From the NCBI RefSeq assembly GCF_001625595.1, contig NZ_AUXT01000018.1, positions 1 to 44,831 of the forward strand: 44,831 nt of DNA. The letters run 5' to 3'. This DNA comes from Pseudoalteromonas luteoviolacea NCIMB 1942 (GTDB taxonomy: Bacteria; Pseudomonadota; Gammaproteobacteria; Enterobacterales; Alteromonadaceae). Shown here in pieces: positions 25,981-34,609 of the stretch. The first letter of the stretch is position 1. Each line of letters opens with the position of its first letter. The notes under the pieces are model-generated. The model ran no database searches. It was not told the origin of the DNA and was given only the letters and a program-made list of their open reading frames with translations. Both the position numbers and the translations under genes were made by a program.

Positions 25981-27426
25981 TTAGCCATAAATATCAAATA
26001 GGTCAGCATTCAACCACAAGTGCACCATAATACTGGCTACATAACCCAACGCTATCACCGGCGTCCACTTTAAATGGCCAAAAAAGGTGTAGTAACCTCT
26101 CGCTTGACCCATTAATGCCACGCCTGCAGCAGATCCTATCGACAACAAACTGCCTCCTACACCTGCTGTTAGCGTAATCAATAACCACTGGCCATGAGAC
26201 ATATCTGGTTGCATAGACAATACAGCAAACATAACTGGAATATTGTCAATTACAGCGGAAATGACACCTAAGAATACGTTTGCCCCCGTTGTTGACCAAC
26301 CGCCATATAACATATGAGACATTAAGTTTAGATAGCCAAGAAAGCCAAGCCCTCCAACACACATTACGATGCCGTAAAAGAACAACAGCGTATCCCACTC
26401 TGCTCGAGATACTTTACTGAAAACATCAAAAGGTACCACACTACCCAGCTTCTTAAGTCTGTCCTGATCGCCTTCTCGCTCAGCCATAGCTTTTTTGCGC
26501 GCCAAAGAACCGGGAAGTGTCACACGCAGAAAGTACCCAAAGAATTGTAGATACCCTAATCCCATCATCATGCCTAATACAGGCGGTAAGTGAAGTAAAC
26601 TATGGCACATAACCGCTGTAGCTACGGTAAGTAAAAATAAGGTCAAAATCCGTAATGCACCACGTTTTAATTCAACGACTTCACAACTCGAATTAGGCTT
26701 TTTATCAGCTACAAAAAAGCTCATGATTGCCGCAGGCACAACATAATTAGCAACAGCCGGGATAAGCAGTACAAAAAACTCATTAAATTTAACCATACCT
26801 GCTTGCCATACCATCAAGGTAGTGATATCGCCAAACGGGCTGAAAGCGCCACCAGCATTCGCTGCGACAACTATATTAATGCAACTTAAGTTGATAAATT
26901 TTTTATCGCCTTCAGCTACTTTCATTACCACGGCGCACATTAATAGCGCAGTTGTTAAATTATCGGCAATTGGCGAGATAAAAAAGGAAAGAAAACCCGT
27001 TAACCAAAACAGTGTTTTATAGCTAAATTCTTTACGCACCATCCAGGTGCGCAGTGCGTCAAACAAACGCCGCTCTTCCAATGCATTGATATAGGTCATC
27101 GCAACAAGCAAGAATAGCATTAACTCTGCAAATTCAAGCAAGTTATGGCGAAAAGCATGCTCCGTAGCTTCCGGCATGCCTTGCTCAACATAATAAGCGC
27201 CTATTAATATCCATATTAAACCAGCTGCAACCAGCACAGGTTTTGATTTACGCATGTGAAGCTTTTCTTCGAGCATCACCAATGTGTATGCAACAGCGAA
27301 TATTGCTATGCAAATAAACCCTAGCATATTTGCAGTTAAATCGAGTTGAGAAGTAGAGGCAAACGCTGAAAAACTCGTTCCCAGCAGACAGAAAAATAGC
27401 AGGCAACTTATCCCTACAAGTTTCAT
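25981..27426 (-). CDS. nhaD: NhaD-type Na+/H+ antiporter
   Basis: The 481-residue inner-membrane protein is of the NhaD family (ion transporter superfamily), which expels Na+ or Li+ in exchange for protons, mostly at alkaline pH. Many hydrophobic segments are visible, with family blocks LEFAELMLFLLVAMTYI, SPIADNLTTALLM, NAGGAFSPFGDITTLMVWQAG and AVIDNIPVMFAV. The two DN pairs inside membrane segments are typical ion-binding sites. A cleavable-looking N-terminal segment (to about FASTS) is also usual. The gene lies downstream of popT on the same strand with a terminator between. Convergent with the pfkA remnant, 13 bases apart. Confidence 0.92.
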   Translation of the reverse strand: MKLVGISCLLFFCLLGTSFSAFASTSQLDLTANMLGFICIAIFAVAYTLVMLEEKLHMRKSKPVLVAAGLIWILIGAYYVEQGMPEATEHAFRHNLLEFAELMLFLLVAMTYINALEERRLFDALRTWMVRKEFSYKTLFWLTGFLSFFISPIADNLTTALLMCAVVMKVAEGDKKFINLSCINIVVAANAGGAFSPFGDITTLMVWQAGMVKFNEFFVLLIPAVANYVVPAAIMSFFVADKKPNSSCEVVELKRGALRILTLFLLTVATAVMCHSLLHLPPVLGMMMGLGYLQFFGYFLRVTLPGSLARKKAMAEREGDQDRLKKLGSVVPFDVFSKVSRAEWDTLLFFYGIVMCVGGLGFLGYLNLMSHMLYGGWSTTGANVFLGVISAVIDNIPVMFAVLSMQPDMSHGQWLLITLTAGVGGSLLSIGSAAGVALMGQARGYYTFFGHLKWTPVIALGYVASIMVHLWLNADLFDIYG

Positions 27427-27743
27427 TTCAAGGCTTTTCCTAAATAAGTGAGCACATCTCCGCCAGAAAGTAACACACTTTTTACACCTGTGGCATTGTA
27501 CACAAGTCTACATTTACAGTTATTTTACGATATGGCATATAAAAGACTGAATTTAAGCAATGCGACGCAGTTTGCCATTATCATACATGGCACATATGAA
27601 AATTAGATTAAGGCGGGGAAATCTGAAAGTGGATTTGATACTCCGCAGTGCCGACCATAGCAAAAGAAATCAAAAAGCCGCAAATAGCGGCTTATTTGCG
27701 GCTTTTCTTGTGTATTAGGCAGGAATAAACCTCACACAAAAAC
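27427..27743. other. Intergenic region between popT and nhaD
   Basis: These 317 bases have no gene. The right part holds the popT terminator at 27673-27706. The left part should carry the nhaD promoter; AGGAAAAG lies about ten bases before the nhaD ATG, but no clear promoter hexamers were identified. Confidence 0.5.
27673..27706. terminator. Bidirectional-looking terminator after popT, with a nested alternative hairpin
   Basis: A 14 bp perfect stem, AAAAGCCGCAAATA/TATTTGCGGCTTTT, has the loop GCGGCT and T-rich flanks on both strands. It lies 38 bases beyond the popT stop. The loop sequence can also pair with the left arm (AAGCCGC with GCGGCTT), giving two mutually exclusive folds. Confidence 0.85.
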
Positions 27744-28682
27744 TCAATCTTTATGGCTGATGCGATCCAAAGTAAGGATTAAGATCAGGCCAGCTACGGC
27801 CAAAGCAATGCAAACTGTTAATTGCGCGTCTTGACCAGTCAATTGCGTGAATTCCATCGGTGAAATGTTTTTTTGCATCAGCGGTTTTTCTATGCCGCTG
27901 GAGTTCACATAGGTCGTTACGACTTTTTTCCAGGGCCACAGCATATTTAATGAACCTATCAAAAACCCAGACAATAGTGCAAACGTTACTTGCTCGTACT
28001 TACTTAATAACCAAGACAAAAATCTCGAAAAAATCATTAATCCGCAAATACACCCAAGTAAAAATAGCCCAATTAAAATCAGTTCTTTGTTGTTTAGAGC
28101 AGTTAGAACATGTCCATACATACCAAGCAAGAGTAAAATAAAGCTCCCAGAGATCCCAGGTAATATCATCGCGCAAACAGCAATGCTACCTGCGACAAAA
28201 TAAAACCATGGTTGTACCTGTGCTTCGGCAGGGCTCATTGCAGTAATCACATAAGCAATCGCTGCGCCTAATATACAACTTACTATGTGTGTTGCCTGCC
28301 ACTTATCAACTTTTTTGGCGATATAAATAAAAGACGCAATAATCAACCCGAAGAAAAACGACCACACCAATTGTTGATGATGTTCGAGTAAATAAGTGAT
28401 TATTTTTGCCAAAGACAACGCGCTTGTGATCAAGCCTCCGAATACTGCCAGTAAAAAGCTACCGTCGACATGTTCCCAAGCCTCTTTAAATTGGCCTTTC
28501 AGTACCATTTGGAGCGCACTCAAATCAACACTTTTAATGGCTGCCAATAAGCGAGCATAAATGCCTGTTATAAATGCAATAGTGCCGCCTGAAACACCTG
28601 GTACGACATCCGCCGCCCCCATGCCAGCCCCTTTAAAAAACAACCATATATAATCACGTTTGCTATCTGTCGTATTTGACAC
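27744..28682 (-). CDS. popT: DUF368 undecaprenyl-phosphate translocase
   Basis: The 312-residue polytopic inner-membrane protein is of the DUF368 family. Members, named PopT in Vibrio cholerae, are reported to return undecaprenyl phosphate across the membrane for reuse in cell-wall synthesis. Two copies of the PGxSG motif (VVPGVSGGT near residue 30 and ILPGISGSF near 178) mark the internal inverted repeat. The start is a GTG at 28682, seven bases after GGAGG. Published work links PopT to fitness at alkaline pH, which makes the neighbouring Na+/H+ antiporter nhaD, next on the same strand, of interest. It is divergent from the DUF3530 gene. Confidence 0.88.
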   Translation of the reverse strand: MSNTTDSKRDYIWLFFKGAGMGAADVVPGVSGGTIAFITGIYARLLAAIKSVDLSALQMVLKGQFKEAWEHVDGSFLLAVFGGLITSALSLAKIITYLLEHHQQLVWSFFFGLIIASFIYIAKKVDKWQATHIVSCILGAAIAYVITAMSPAEAQVQPWFYFVAGSIAVCAMILPGISGSFILLLLGMYGHVLTALNNKELILIGLFLLGCICGLMIFSRFLSWLLSKYEQVTFALLSGFLIGSLNMLWPWKKVVTTYVNSSGIEKPLMQKNISPMEFTQLTGQDAQLTVCIALAVAGLILILTLDRISHKD

Positions 28683-28799
28683 CGATATACCTCCAATACT
28701 ATCAACATTCTCAGTGTATCAAATTCCCTTACCAAAATACTAAAGTTCGTCGTTTTACTGTCGATAGGAAAGTACAGCAGTTCATTTAAGCACATTACA

Positions 28800-29666
28800 A
28801 TGAAGGGTCTCCGATTTTATCTCGTATCTATATGCTTCGTATTCTTGATTTTTGTCAGTACAGTTTGCCAAGCAGTTGAACATGTTGCTCCTATCGCAAA
28901 GTCTGCTGTGATCGGATCAGACCTAAACCACTGGCTACCGGCCGATTCGTTTATCACAATTAAAGATGATGAAAGAGAAATATCCGTTCTATATTCTGAG
29001 TATATGAGTAGTAGCAAACGCGGCATCGTCGTCATGTTACCGGGCATAGATCAGAGCCCGGTTCAGGGAAATGGATTGAGTTACTTAAGAGAAGCACTGA
29101 ATGACGATGGCTATGATACGTACGTTATTCCTTCTCCGAGTTTCAATTATGGGCCTGATCTCATGAAGAGTGCAATTTCTAGCACAGACAGTGATGATAC
29201 CCAAAAATCAGCAGATGTTGCTGTAATAAGTGAAATGGCGCTCAATGACTATAAATCTGAGCTTGTTGCTCGGTTTTCTGCACTTTACAAAACCCTGGCT
29301 CTACGAGAAAGCGAACATATTGCCATTCTTGCTTTTGGCAACAGTGCTGGACTGATCACAGAATACCTTGCTACTTTACCCAATATTCGCGTAGATGCTC
29401 TCATCACGGTAAGTGCTCAGTTAGCCAACCCAAGCAGAAACAAACACCTACCAGCTAGCCTTTCGCTCGTAAGCCCTGCGCTTTTGGACGTATATTACTC
29501 ATACGACAACCCCGCGGTACTACACACGATTAAAGCACGCCGCAGGTGGGCAAAACGCAATAGCAAGTACGACTATCGCCAAAGACAATTATTTGGCCAG
29601 CATACCCAAGAGCGACAACATCAAAGACTAAGAAAAGAACTGTCGGGCTTCCTAAGGCAGCTCTGA
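28800..29666 (+). CDS. DUF3530 exported alpha/beta-hydrolase-like protein
   Basis: The 288-residue protein has an N-terminal signal peptide (about residues 1-25, ending VCQA). The body fits DUF3530, an alpha/beta-hydrolase-like family. It has a strand and turn, GIVVMLPGIDQSP, near residue 75, and a nucleophile-elbow-like GNSAG near residue 181. A basic tail rich in Arg, Gln and His closes it. A periplasmic location is likely, but the substrate is unknown. The ribosome site is weak. The gene is divergent from popT by 117 bases and meets djlA tail to tail with two bases between stops. Confidence 0.75.
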   Translation: MKGLRFYLVSICFVFLIFVSTVCQAVEHVAPIAKSAVIGSDLNHWLPADSFITIKDDEREISVLYSEYMSSSKRGIVVMLPGIDQSPVQGNGLSYLREALNDDGYDTYVIPSPSFNYGPDLMKSAISSTDSDDTQKSADVAVISEMALNDYKSELVARFSALYKTLALRESEHIAILAFGNSAGLITEYLATLPNIRVDALITVSAQLANPSRNKHLPASLSLVSPALLDVYYSYDNPAVLHTIKARRRWAKRNSKYDYRQRQLFGQHTQERQHQRLRKELSGFLRQL

Positions 29667-29681
29667 GGTTACCTCTTTTTT
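29665..29681 (+). terminator. Minimal hairpin spanning the convergent stops of DUF3530 and djlA
   Basis: A GAGG/CCTC stem with loop TTA is followed by six to seven T. It overlaps both stop codons. The stem is short, so strength is doubtful. Confidence 0.3.
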
Positions 29682-30538
29682 AATACCTCATACGCAGCTT
29701 GAATATTCTGTGACTTGCCTTTCGCTATTTCCATCATGTGCTCTGGCAGTCCCTGAGATACTAATTTATCCGGGTGGTGCTGCGCCATTAGTTTCCGATA
29801 GGCACGCTTAATGTCCTTTTCATTCGCTCCCTGCTCTAGCCCTAAAACAGCCAAAGCCTGTGCTTCAGATACCTCTGGTTGAGATGGCGGCATATGCGTT
29901 CGCTTTTGACCATGCTGATTTTCACGATTGCCAGAGTGAGTACGCTGTTGAGATTGCCACTGAGCACGCTGCTGCCTAAACTTAAACTCAGCTTGGTAAC
30001 GCTTTAAAATAAAACGGAAATGCTTTTCATTAATACCTAAGTATTTACTTACCAACTTCAAAAGCTCAAGCTCTTTTGTCGCTAAATGCCCATCGGAAAA
30101 AGCCATTTGAATTTGAATTTCTAAGAATAATTGCAATAAGTCATACCGTCTTGCAAAGGCTTCTTTGAAATCGCCAACCGACTCTTCGATTGAGAACTCA
30201 TTACTTTTTCCGGCATTGAAAGCACTCTGTGCCTCCCTGCGCTCTTCACCATGAAGCCGCATTTCGTCCATAAATGCCGAAGCTGCTTGAATATGAATTT
30301 CACTTACTCGGCCATTGGATTTTGCAATATGACCCATGACTGAAAAACAGCTTGAAAAGAACAGTGCTTGCCTCTCGTTTAAATCATCGCCGCTGAAAAA
30401 GCCTTGGAATCCACCCGCTTTATCAAAATCTTGCTTTAAACTTTTGTCAAACAAATGACCGAGATAGAAACCTAAAATAGCCCCGAACCATTTGCCAAAC
30501 AAAAACCCAAACCCTGTGCCTAGCAGCTTACCCCACAT
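29669..30538 (-). CDS. djlA: Membrane-anchored J-domain co-chaperone DjlA
   Basis: The 289-residue type III membrane J-protein has one N-terminal glycine-rich membrane segment (GFGFLFGKWFGAILGFYLG, about residues 8-26), a TerB-like helical region (about 55-190), a Gln/Arg-rich linker, and a C-terminal J domain. The J domain has the catalytic HPD in AQHHPDKL. It stimulates DnaK at the membrane and is linked to envelope stress in E. coli. Its start overlaps the end of murU by 11 bases, so it is the last gene of the amgK-murU-djlA operon. Confidence 0.93.
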   Translation of the reverse strand: MWGKLLGTGFGFLFGKWFGAILGFYLGHLFDKSLKQDFDKAGGFQGFFSGDDLNERQALFFSSCFSVMGHIAKSNGRVSEIHIQAASAFMDEMRLHGEERREAQSAFNAGKSNEFSIEESVGDFKEAFARRYDLLQLFLEIQIQMAFSDGHLATKELELLKLVSKYLGINEKHFRFILKRYQAEFKFRQQRAQWQSQQRTHSGNRENQHGQKRTHMPPSQPEVSEAQALAVLGLEQGANEKDIKRAYRKLMAQHHPDKLVSQGLPEHMMEIAKGKSQNIQAAYEVLKKR

Positions 30539-31205
30539 GTTCAGACTCCATTTCTCGATTGATCTCTTCTAGCCTCTGGGGTGTACCAATGTCATACCAA
30601 AGGCCCAGATATAATTCACTGGATACTTTGCTCTCATTTATCCCCTCACGCAACAGTGGCCCCAATGGCACTTTGCCGGTTTCTAAGTCATCAAAAAAAG
30701 CTTTGTCGTAGAGGCCTATACCAGAAAAAGTATATTTGTGTTCATTCAGCGGTTGATGTGTTAGGCCAAAATCACCTTGAGGGTTGTGAGCGGGGTTTTC
30801 GACCAAGACAATATGGGCTTCTCCTGCATGTAATTGCAGCTTGGTTAATGCGTGGACATCATAGTCTGTAAAAATATCACCATTTATTACGATAAACTGT
30901 TCTTCTTTGCTACACAACTTAGGGAGTGCTTGCTTGATGCCACCAGCCGTTTCTAGGCCACCCAGGGGCTCATGGCTATATTGAATTTGCATTCCCAACT
31001 GCTCACCGTTGCCAAAAAAACTTTCTATTTTATTTCCCTGCCACGCTAAGTTAATGACCACTTCGTCAATACCAGCCACTTTTAAACGTTCAAGATGATA
31101 AGTAATCAATGGCCTACCTGCAACTTGTAAAAGCGGTTTTGGAAGGTCTGAGGTAAGTGGCATCATACGCTGGCCACGACCAGCCGCTAAAATCATGGCT
31201 TTCAT
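30528..31205 (-). CDS. murU: N-acetylmuramate-1-phosphate uridylyltransferase
   Basis: The 225-residue nucleotidyltransferase begins MKAMILAAGRGQRMMPLT, with the G-x-G-x-R sugar-nucleotide signature and PKPLL. The metal-binding INGDIFTDYD follows at about residue 107. In Pseudomonas, MurU makes UDP-N-acetylmuramate from MurNAc-1-phosphate in the recycling route that bypasses fosfomycin-sensitive MurA. The assignment over generic mannose-1-phosphate guanylyltransferase rests on the neighbour amgK, which ends one base before the murU start. It is translationally coupled to both neighbours. Confidence 0.93.
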   Translation of the reverse strand: MKAMILAAGRGQRMMPLTSDLPKPLLQVAGRPLITYHLERLKVAGIDEVVINLAWQGNKIESFFGNGEQLGMQIQYSHEPLGGLETAGGIKQALPKLCSKEEQFIVINGDIFTDYDVHALTKLQLHAGEAHIVLVENPAHNPQGDFGLTHQPLNEHKYTFSGIGLYDKAFFDDLETGKVPLGPLLREGINESKVSSELYLGLWYDIGTPQRLEEINREMESEHVG

Positions 31206-31206
31206 A

Positions 31207-32241
31207 TTAACTCTGTAATTTAACCTGTATCAAAGGTATTATCTCGGATTGCAACCAAGTTGCAAGCCATTGAAACTCTGAATAACGATTTCCCACTTCG
31301 ACAACATATTCCAAAGTAGGAATAATGCTTTGTAGGTAACCCGCTTTACCATCACGTAAGTGCAACCGCACAAATATACCCGCCGCTTTTAAGTGTCTTT
31401 GTAATCCAGTTAAATCAAAGTGATAAACATACTGATCAAACGTCATATCGCCAAGCAAACCAGCTTTAAACAGCTGTTGATAGCTTTCGCTCCGCAATTC
31501 AAGAAACTCTGTTTGTGGCAATCTAATGTAACAATCTTTAAGTAAAGATACAGCGTCGTAACACACAGGGCCCATCACGGCATCTTGATAGTCAATTAAT
31601 CGCCCAGCATTTTCGCTATACATTACATTACGGCTGTGAAAATCACGATGCATCACCGTTTGTGGTTGTGCTAACATTTGCTCGGTCAGCTTCGCATTTA
31701 ATTCCGTCCATTGCATGCTCATTTCTTCAAATAGCGTAACGCCCAACCAAGACTCAAGTAACCACAAACGAAAGATATTGGTTTCTTGCTGAATAAATTC
31801 AGCGTCATAAGGGTTCATCCAAGGAGATGCTTTTACTTGTGCAATTTTAGGTAACCAGCTTATCAGCTCTCTATACTTGCGCTTGTCAAATTGATGGTCA
31901 ATTAAATCCGCAAGGTGCGTAGAGCCCAAGTCTTCTAACAATACAAAGCCTAGCTTTTCATTAAATGCATGAATTTCCGGTACTGCTAAGCCATTTTTTT
32001 TAAAATTTTCGTTTAACTTAACAAAAGGCACAACGCTCCCTTTTTCTGGCGTTACGTCCATCAAGATGTAGCGCTCTTGCCCTACCACAACTCTGAAATA
32101 CAAGCGAAAGCTGGCATCCCCTGTGATGGCCTCGAATTTTAGCTGTTCAGGCGTATTTTCTTGTTGTGTCAAATATAGCTCGATAAATTTCAACCTGTCT
32201 TGACTTCTTTGTACTATCTCGTCTGAGTTTAACCTCGTCAT
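31207..32241 (-). CDS. amgK: N-acetylmuramate/N-acetylglucosamine kinase
   Basis: This 344-residue aminoglycoside-phosphotransferase-fold kinase phosphorylates MurNAc (and GlcNAc) at the anomeric carbon, the step before MurU. The kinase fold is visible: a nucleotide-binding N-lobe (YILMDVTPEKG), the catalytic HRDFHSRNVM with the Brenner-type aspartate, and LIDYQDAVMGPVCYD for metal binding. The ATG at 32241 is chosen because GGTGAG lies six bases upstream; a TTG at 32253 is the alternative. The gene is divergent from lptD by 98 bases, the same arrangement as in pseudomonads. Confidence 0.93.
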   Translation of the reverse strand: MTRLNSDEIVQRSQDRLKFIELYLTQQENTPEQLKFEAITGDASFRLYFRVVVGQERYILMDVTPEKGSVVPFVKLNENFKKNGLAVPEIHAFNEKLGFVLLEDLGSTHLADLIDHQFDKRKYRELISWLPKIAQVKASPWMNPYDAEFIQQETNIFRLWLLESWLGVTLFEEMSMQWTELNAKLTEQMLAQPQTVMHRDFHSRNVMYSENAGRLIDYQDAVMGPVCYDAVSLLKDCYIRLPQTEFLELRSESYQQLFKAGLLGDMTFDQYVYHFDLTGLQRHLKAAGIFVRLHLRDGKAGYLQSIIPTLEYVVEVGNRYSEFQWLATWLQSEIIPLIQVKLQS

Positions 32242-32339
32242 TTTTCTCACCAATTACTGATCTTAATTACTGTATTTAACACGGTTTTCATTTATCATGT
32301 CTGGCTTGAATAGTGGTGCTAGGTAGACAAGGTTGATAA

Positions 32340-34595
32340 ATGAGTAAAAATTGGGGCATTCTAGTCCTACCCCTGATTAGTACAACAGCTATAGCTAATT
32401 CGAACACTGTTGGCGGACTCTGTAAAGAGTATATTCAGCCTAAAAGGTGGCAACCAATACCTGATTTGATGCCTAACACTATCGATATTCAAGCAAACAA
32501 AGTTGAACTGCAAGGTACCAAAAGCGCAGAATTTTCTGGCAATGTTGCTGTATATACTGCCGCAATGACAATGAATGCTCAAAGCGCATTGATTGATAAA
32601 AGACAGGGCTTACTCAATGCCACAGGGCCTTTGTTGTTCCAAGATAGCTACACCCTAGTAAACAGTTCGGGTATGTATGCCGACCTCAATAATAATGAAT
32701 TTAGCTTGCTCGGTGCTGAATACCGCCTCACGCAACAGCAGGGCCGCGGTAAAGCTGAAAAGTTACACGCCTCTCAAAATCAAGTTGGATTGTTCAATGC
32801 TAGCTTTACAACTTGCCCCGGCGATTCGCCGTTTTGGGCAATTGAGGCAAGCTCCATTGTTTTAGACAAAGAAAATGGGTGGGGCGAAACCTATAACACA
32901 GTGCTTAAAATACTAGACACACCCGTTATTTATGTCCCTTATTTTACTTTCCCGATTGATGACAAGAGAAAGTCAGGCTTATTGACACCCACCATATCAA
33001 GCTCGAATAGATATGGCCTTGAGCTCGTCACCCCTTATTACTTCAACCTTGCTGAAAATTATGACGCGCTGTTAACACCTCGCTATATGTCTAATAAAGG
33101 CCTACAAATTCAAGGCGAATTTAGATATCTAACAGATCAACATTACGGCCTAGTTGCAACTGAATTTTTAAGCAATGACAAATCTGAAGCTAACCTGGAT
33201 GAACGTTATTTGGTTCATTGGCAGCAACAAAGTTACTTCGATGATTTTTGGCGAGCTAGCGTAGATATCACGAATGTCAGTGATGATAACTATTTGACGG
33301 ATCTCGGCTCTAGCTATGCCAATCAAACGGATACACAGCTGACCAGAAAAGGGCAACTTAGTTACCTTGGAGAAGATTGGCTCGTTGATTTACAAGTACA
33401 AGATTTTGAAGTGTTAGGTAATCACTCTGAGTCCTACTCCACTTTCCCCGAAATTACGATTAAAAATCGTACTGCGGAGCAGTACCTCGGACTTGATTGG
33501 CGATTTACAGGCCAACTCAGTCACTTTAAAAACAGCAATGCAGAAATAACGGATGCTACTCGACTACATTTAGAGCCAAGTGTGACATATAACTTGAGTG
33601 AGCATGCTTGGTCGTTTGATTCTCGCTTTGCACTACTGCACACACATTACGAACAAAACGGCAACTTTGGTACTGATAAATATCAAGAGTCGATTTCAAG
33701 AACATTGCCTCAAGTCAGGCTGCACGGCCAACTAAACCTTGAGCGCAGTATGCGAGGGATCCTAGAAGGCGGCACACAGACGCTAGAACCTCAGATACAA
33801 TACCTATATACACCGGAAAAAGATCAAAGCAAAATCGGCCTATACGACACCGTAAAAATGCAAGATGACTTTTTTGGTTTATTCAGAGAGAGGCGCTTTT
33901 CCAGTGTCGATTATATTTCAGAAGCAAATCAGTTTACGCTGGGTGCCACAACGCGTCTTTTGGACAAAAAAAATGTTGAGAGATTCAGTTTTAGCGTTGG
34001 CCAGATTATTTATTTGAGTGAATCAGCCAAGCCAACCGAAGCGACTTTTAATAACACCTTCCGTGAAAATAACTACAACGCGTTATTTGCTGCGGAAACA
34101 AAAATCCATTGGCACCCTCGTTGGTATTTCTCAGGTGGCTTACAATATGACGCCGATGAAAAAGATTTAATCCGTTCGCATATGACACTAGATTACCGAG
34201 GCAATAATAAAAAGCTAGTACAGTTGAACCATCACTATGCAAACGATGTCTCAGGTAACGAGATAGATCAAGTTGGTATTTTTACTAGCTTACCAATTGA
34301 TGAAAACTGGCAAATGGTCGCAAGCTATCATCGAGATCTGACAGCCAAGCGAAGCGTTGAAGTTTTCGCAGGCTTTCAATATGAATCTTGCTGTTGGGCC
34401 ATTCAGATCACGGGAAACAGAACCATTGAAACTGACTTAAATAATAATTTGCAAACTCAAGATCCGGTTTTTGACTCGAGCATAAATATCAATTTTGTGT
34501 TAAAAGGGTTAGGAAGCAAGTCAAGATATGATGCAAGTCAGTTGCTAAAACAAGGTATCTTTGGTTACCGTAGACCATATTTTTTAAATAATTAA
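32340..34595 (+). CDS. lptD: LPS-assembly outer-membrane protein LptD
   Basis: The 751-residue outer-membrane barrel, with LptE, inserts lipopolysaccharide into the outer leaflet. A signal peptide (ending about residue 20) is followed by an OstA-type beta-jellyroll (about 45-190; IDIQANKVELQG, FSGNVAVY) and a large barrel. The four cysteines needed for inter-domain disulfides are present: C28, C159 and the adjacent pair C684-C685. Overall length is slightly below that of E. coli LptD. The start follows AAGGTTGATAA. surA begins 14 bases after its stop, which fits the known lptD-surA-pdxA-rsmA-apaG-apaH transcription unit, controlled by envelope stress in E. coli. Confidence 0.96.
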   Translation: MSKNWGILVLPLISTTAIANSNTVGGLCKEYIQPKRWQPIPDLMPNTIDIQANKVELQGTKSAEFSGNVAVYTAAMTMNAQSALIDKRQGLLNATGPLLFQDSYTLVNSSGMYADLNNNEFSLLGAEYRLTQQQGRGKAEKLHASQNQVGLFNASFTTCPGDSPFWAIEASSIVLDKENGWGETYNTVLKILDTPVIYVPYFTFPIDDKRKSGLLTPTISSSNRYGLELVTPYYFNLAENYDALLTPRYMSNKGLQIQGEFRYLTDQHYGLVATEFLSNDKSEANLDERYLVHWQQQSYFDDFWRASVDITNVSDDNYLTDLGSSYANQTDTQLTRKGQLSYLGEDWLVDLQVQDFEVLGNHSESYSTFPEITIKNRTAEQYLGLDWRFTGQLSHFKNSNAEITDATRLHLEPSVTYNLSEHAWSFDSRFALLHTHYEQNGNFGTDKYQESISRTLPQVRLHGQLNLERSMRGILEGGTQTLEPQIQYLYTPEKDQSKIGLYDTVKMQDDFFGLFRERRFSSVDYISEANQFTLGATTRLLDKKNVERFSFSVGQIIYLSESAKPTEATFNNTFRENNYNALFAAETKIHWHPRWYFSGGLQYDADEKDLIRSHMTLDYRGNNKKLVQLNHHYANDVSGNEIDQVGIFTSLPIDENWQMVASYHRDLTAKRSVEVFAGFQYESCCWAIQITGNRTIETDLNNNLQTQDPVFDSSININFVLKGLGSKSRYDASQLLKQGIFGYRRPYFLNN

Positions 34596-34609
34596 CAACA
34601 AAGACTCTT

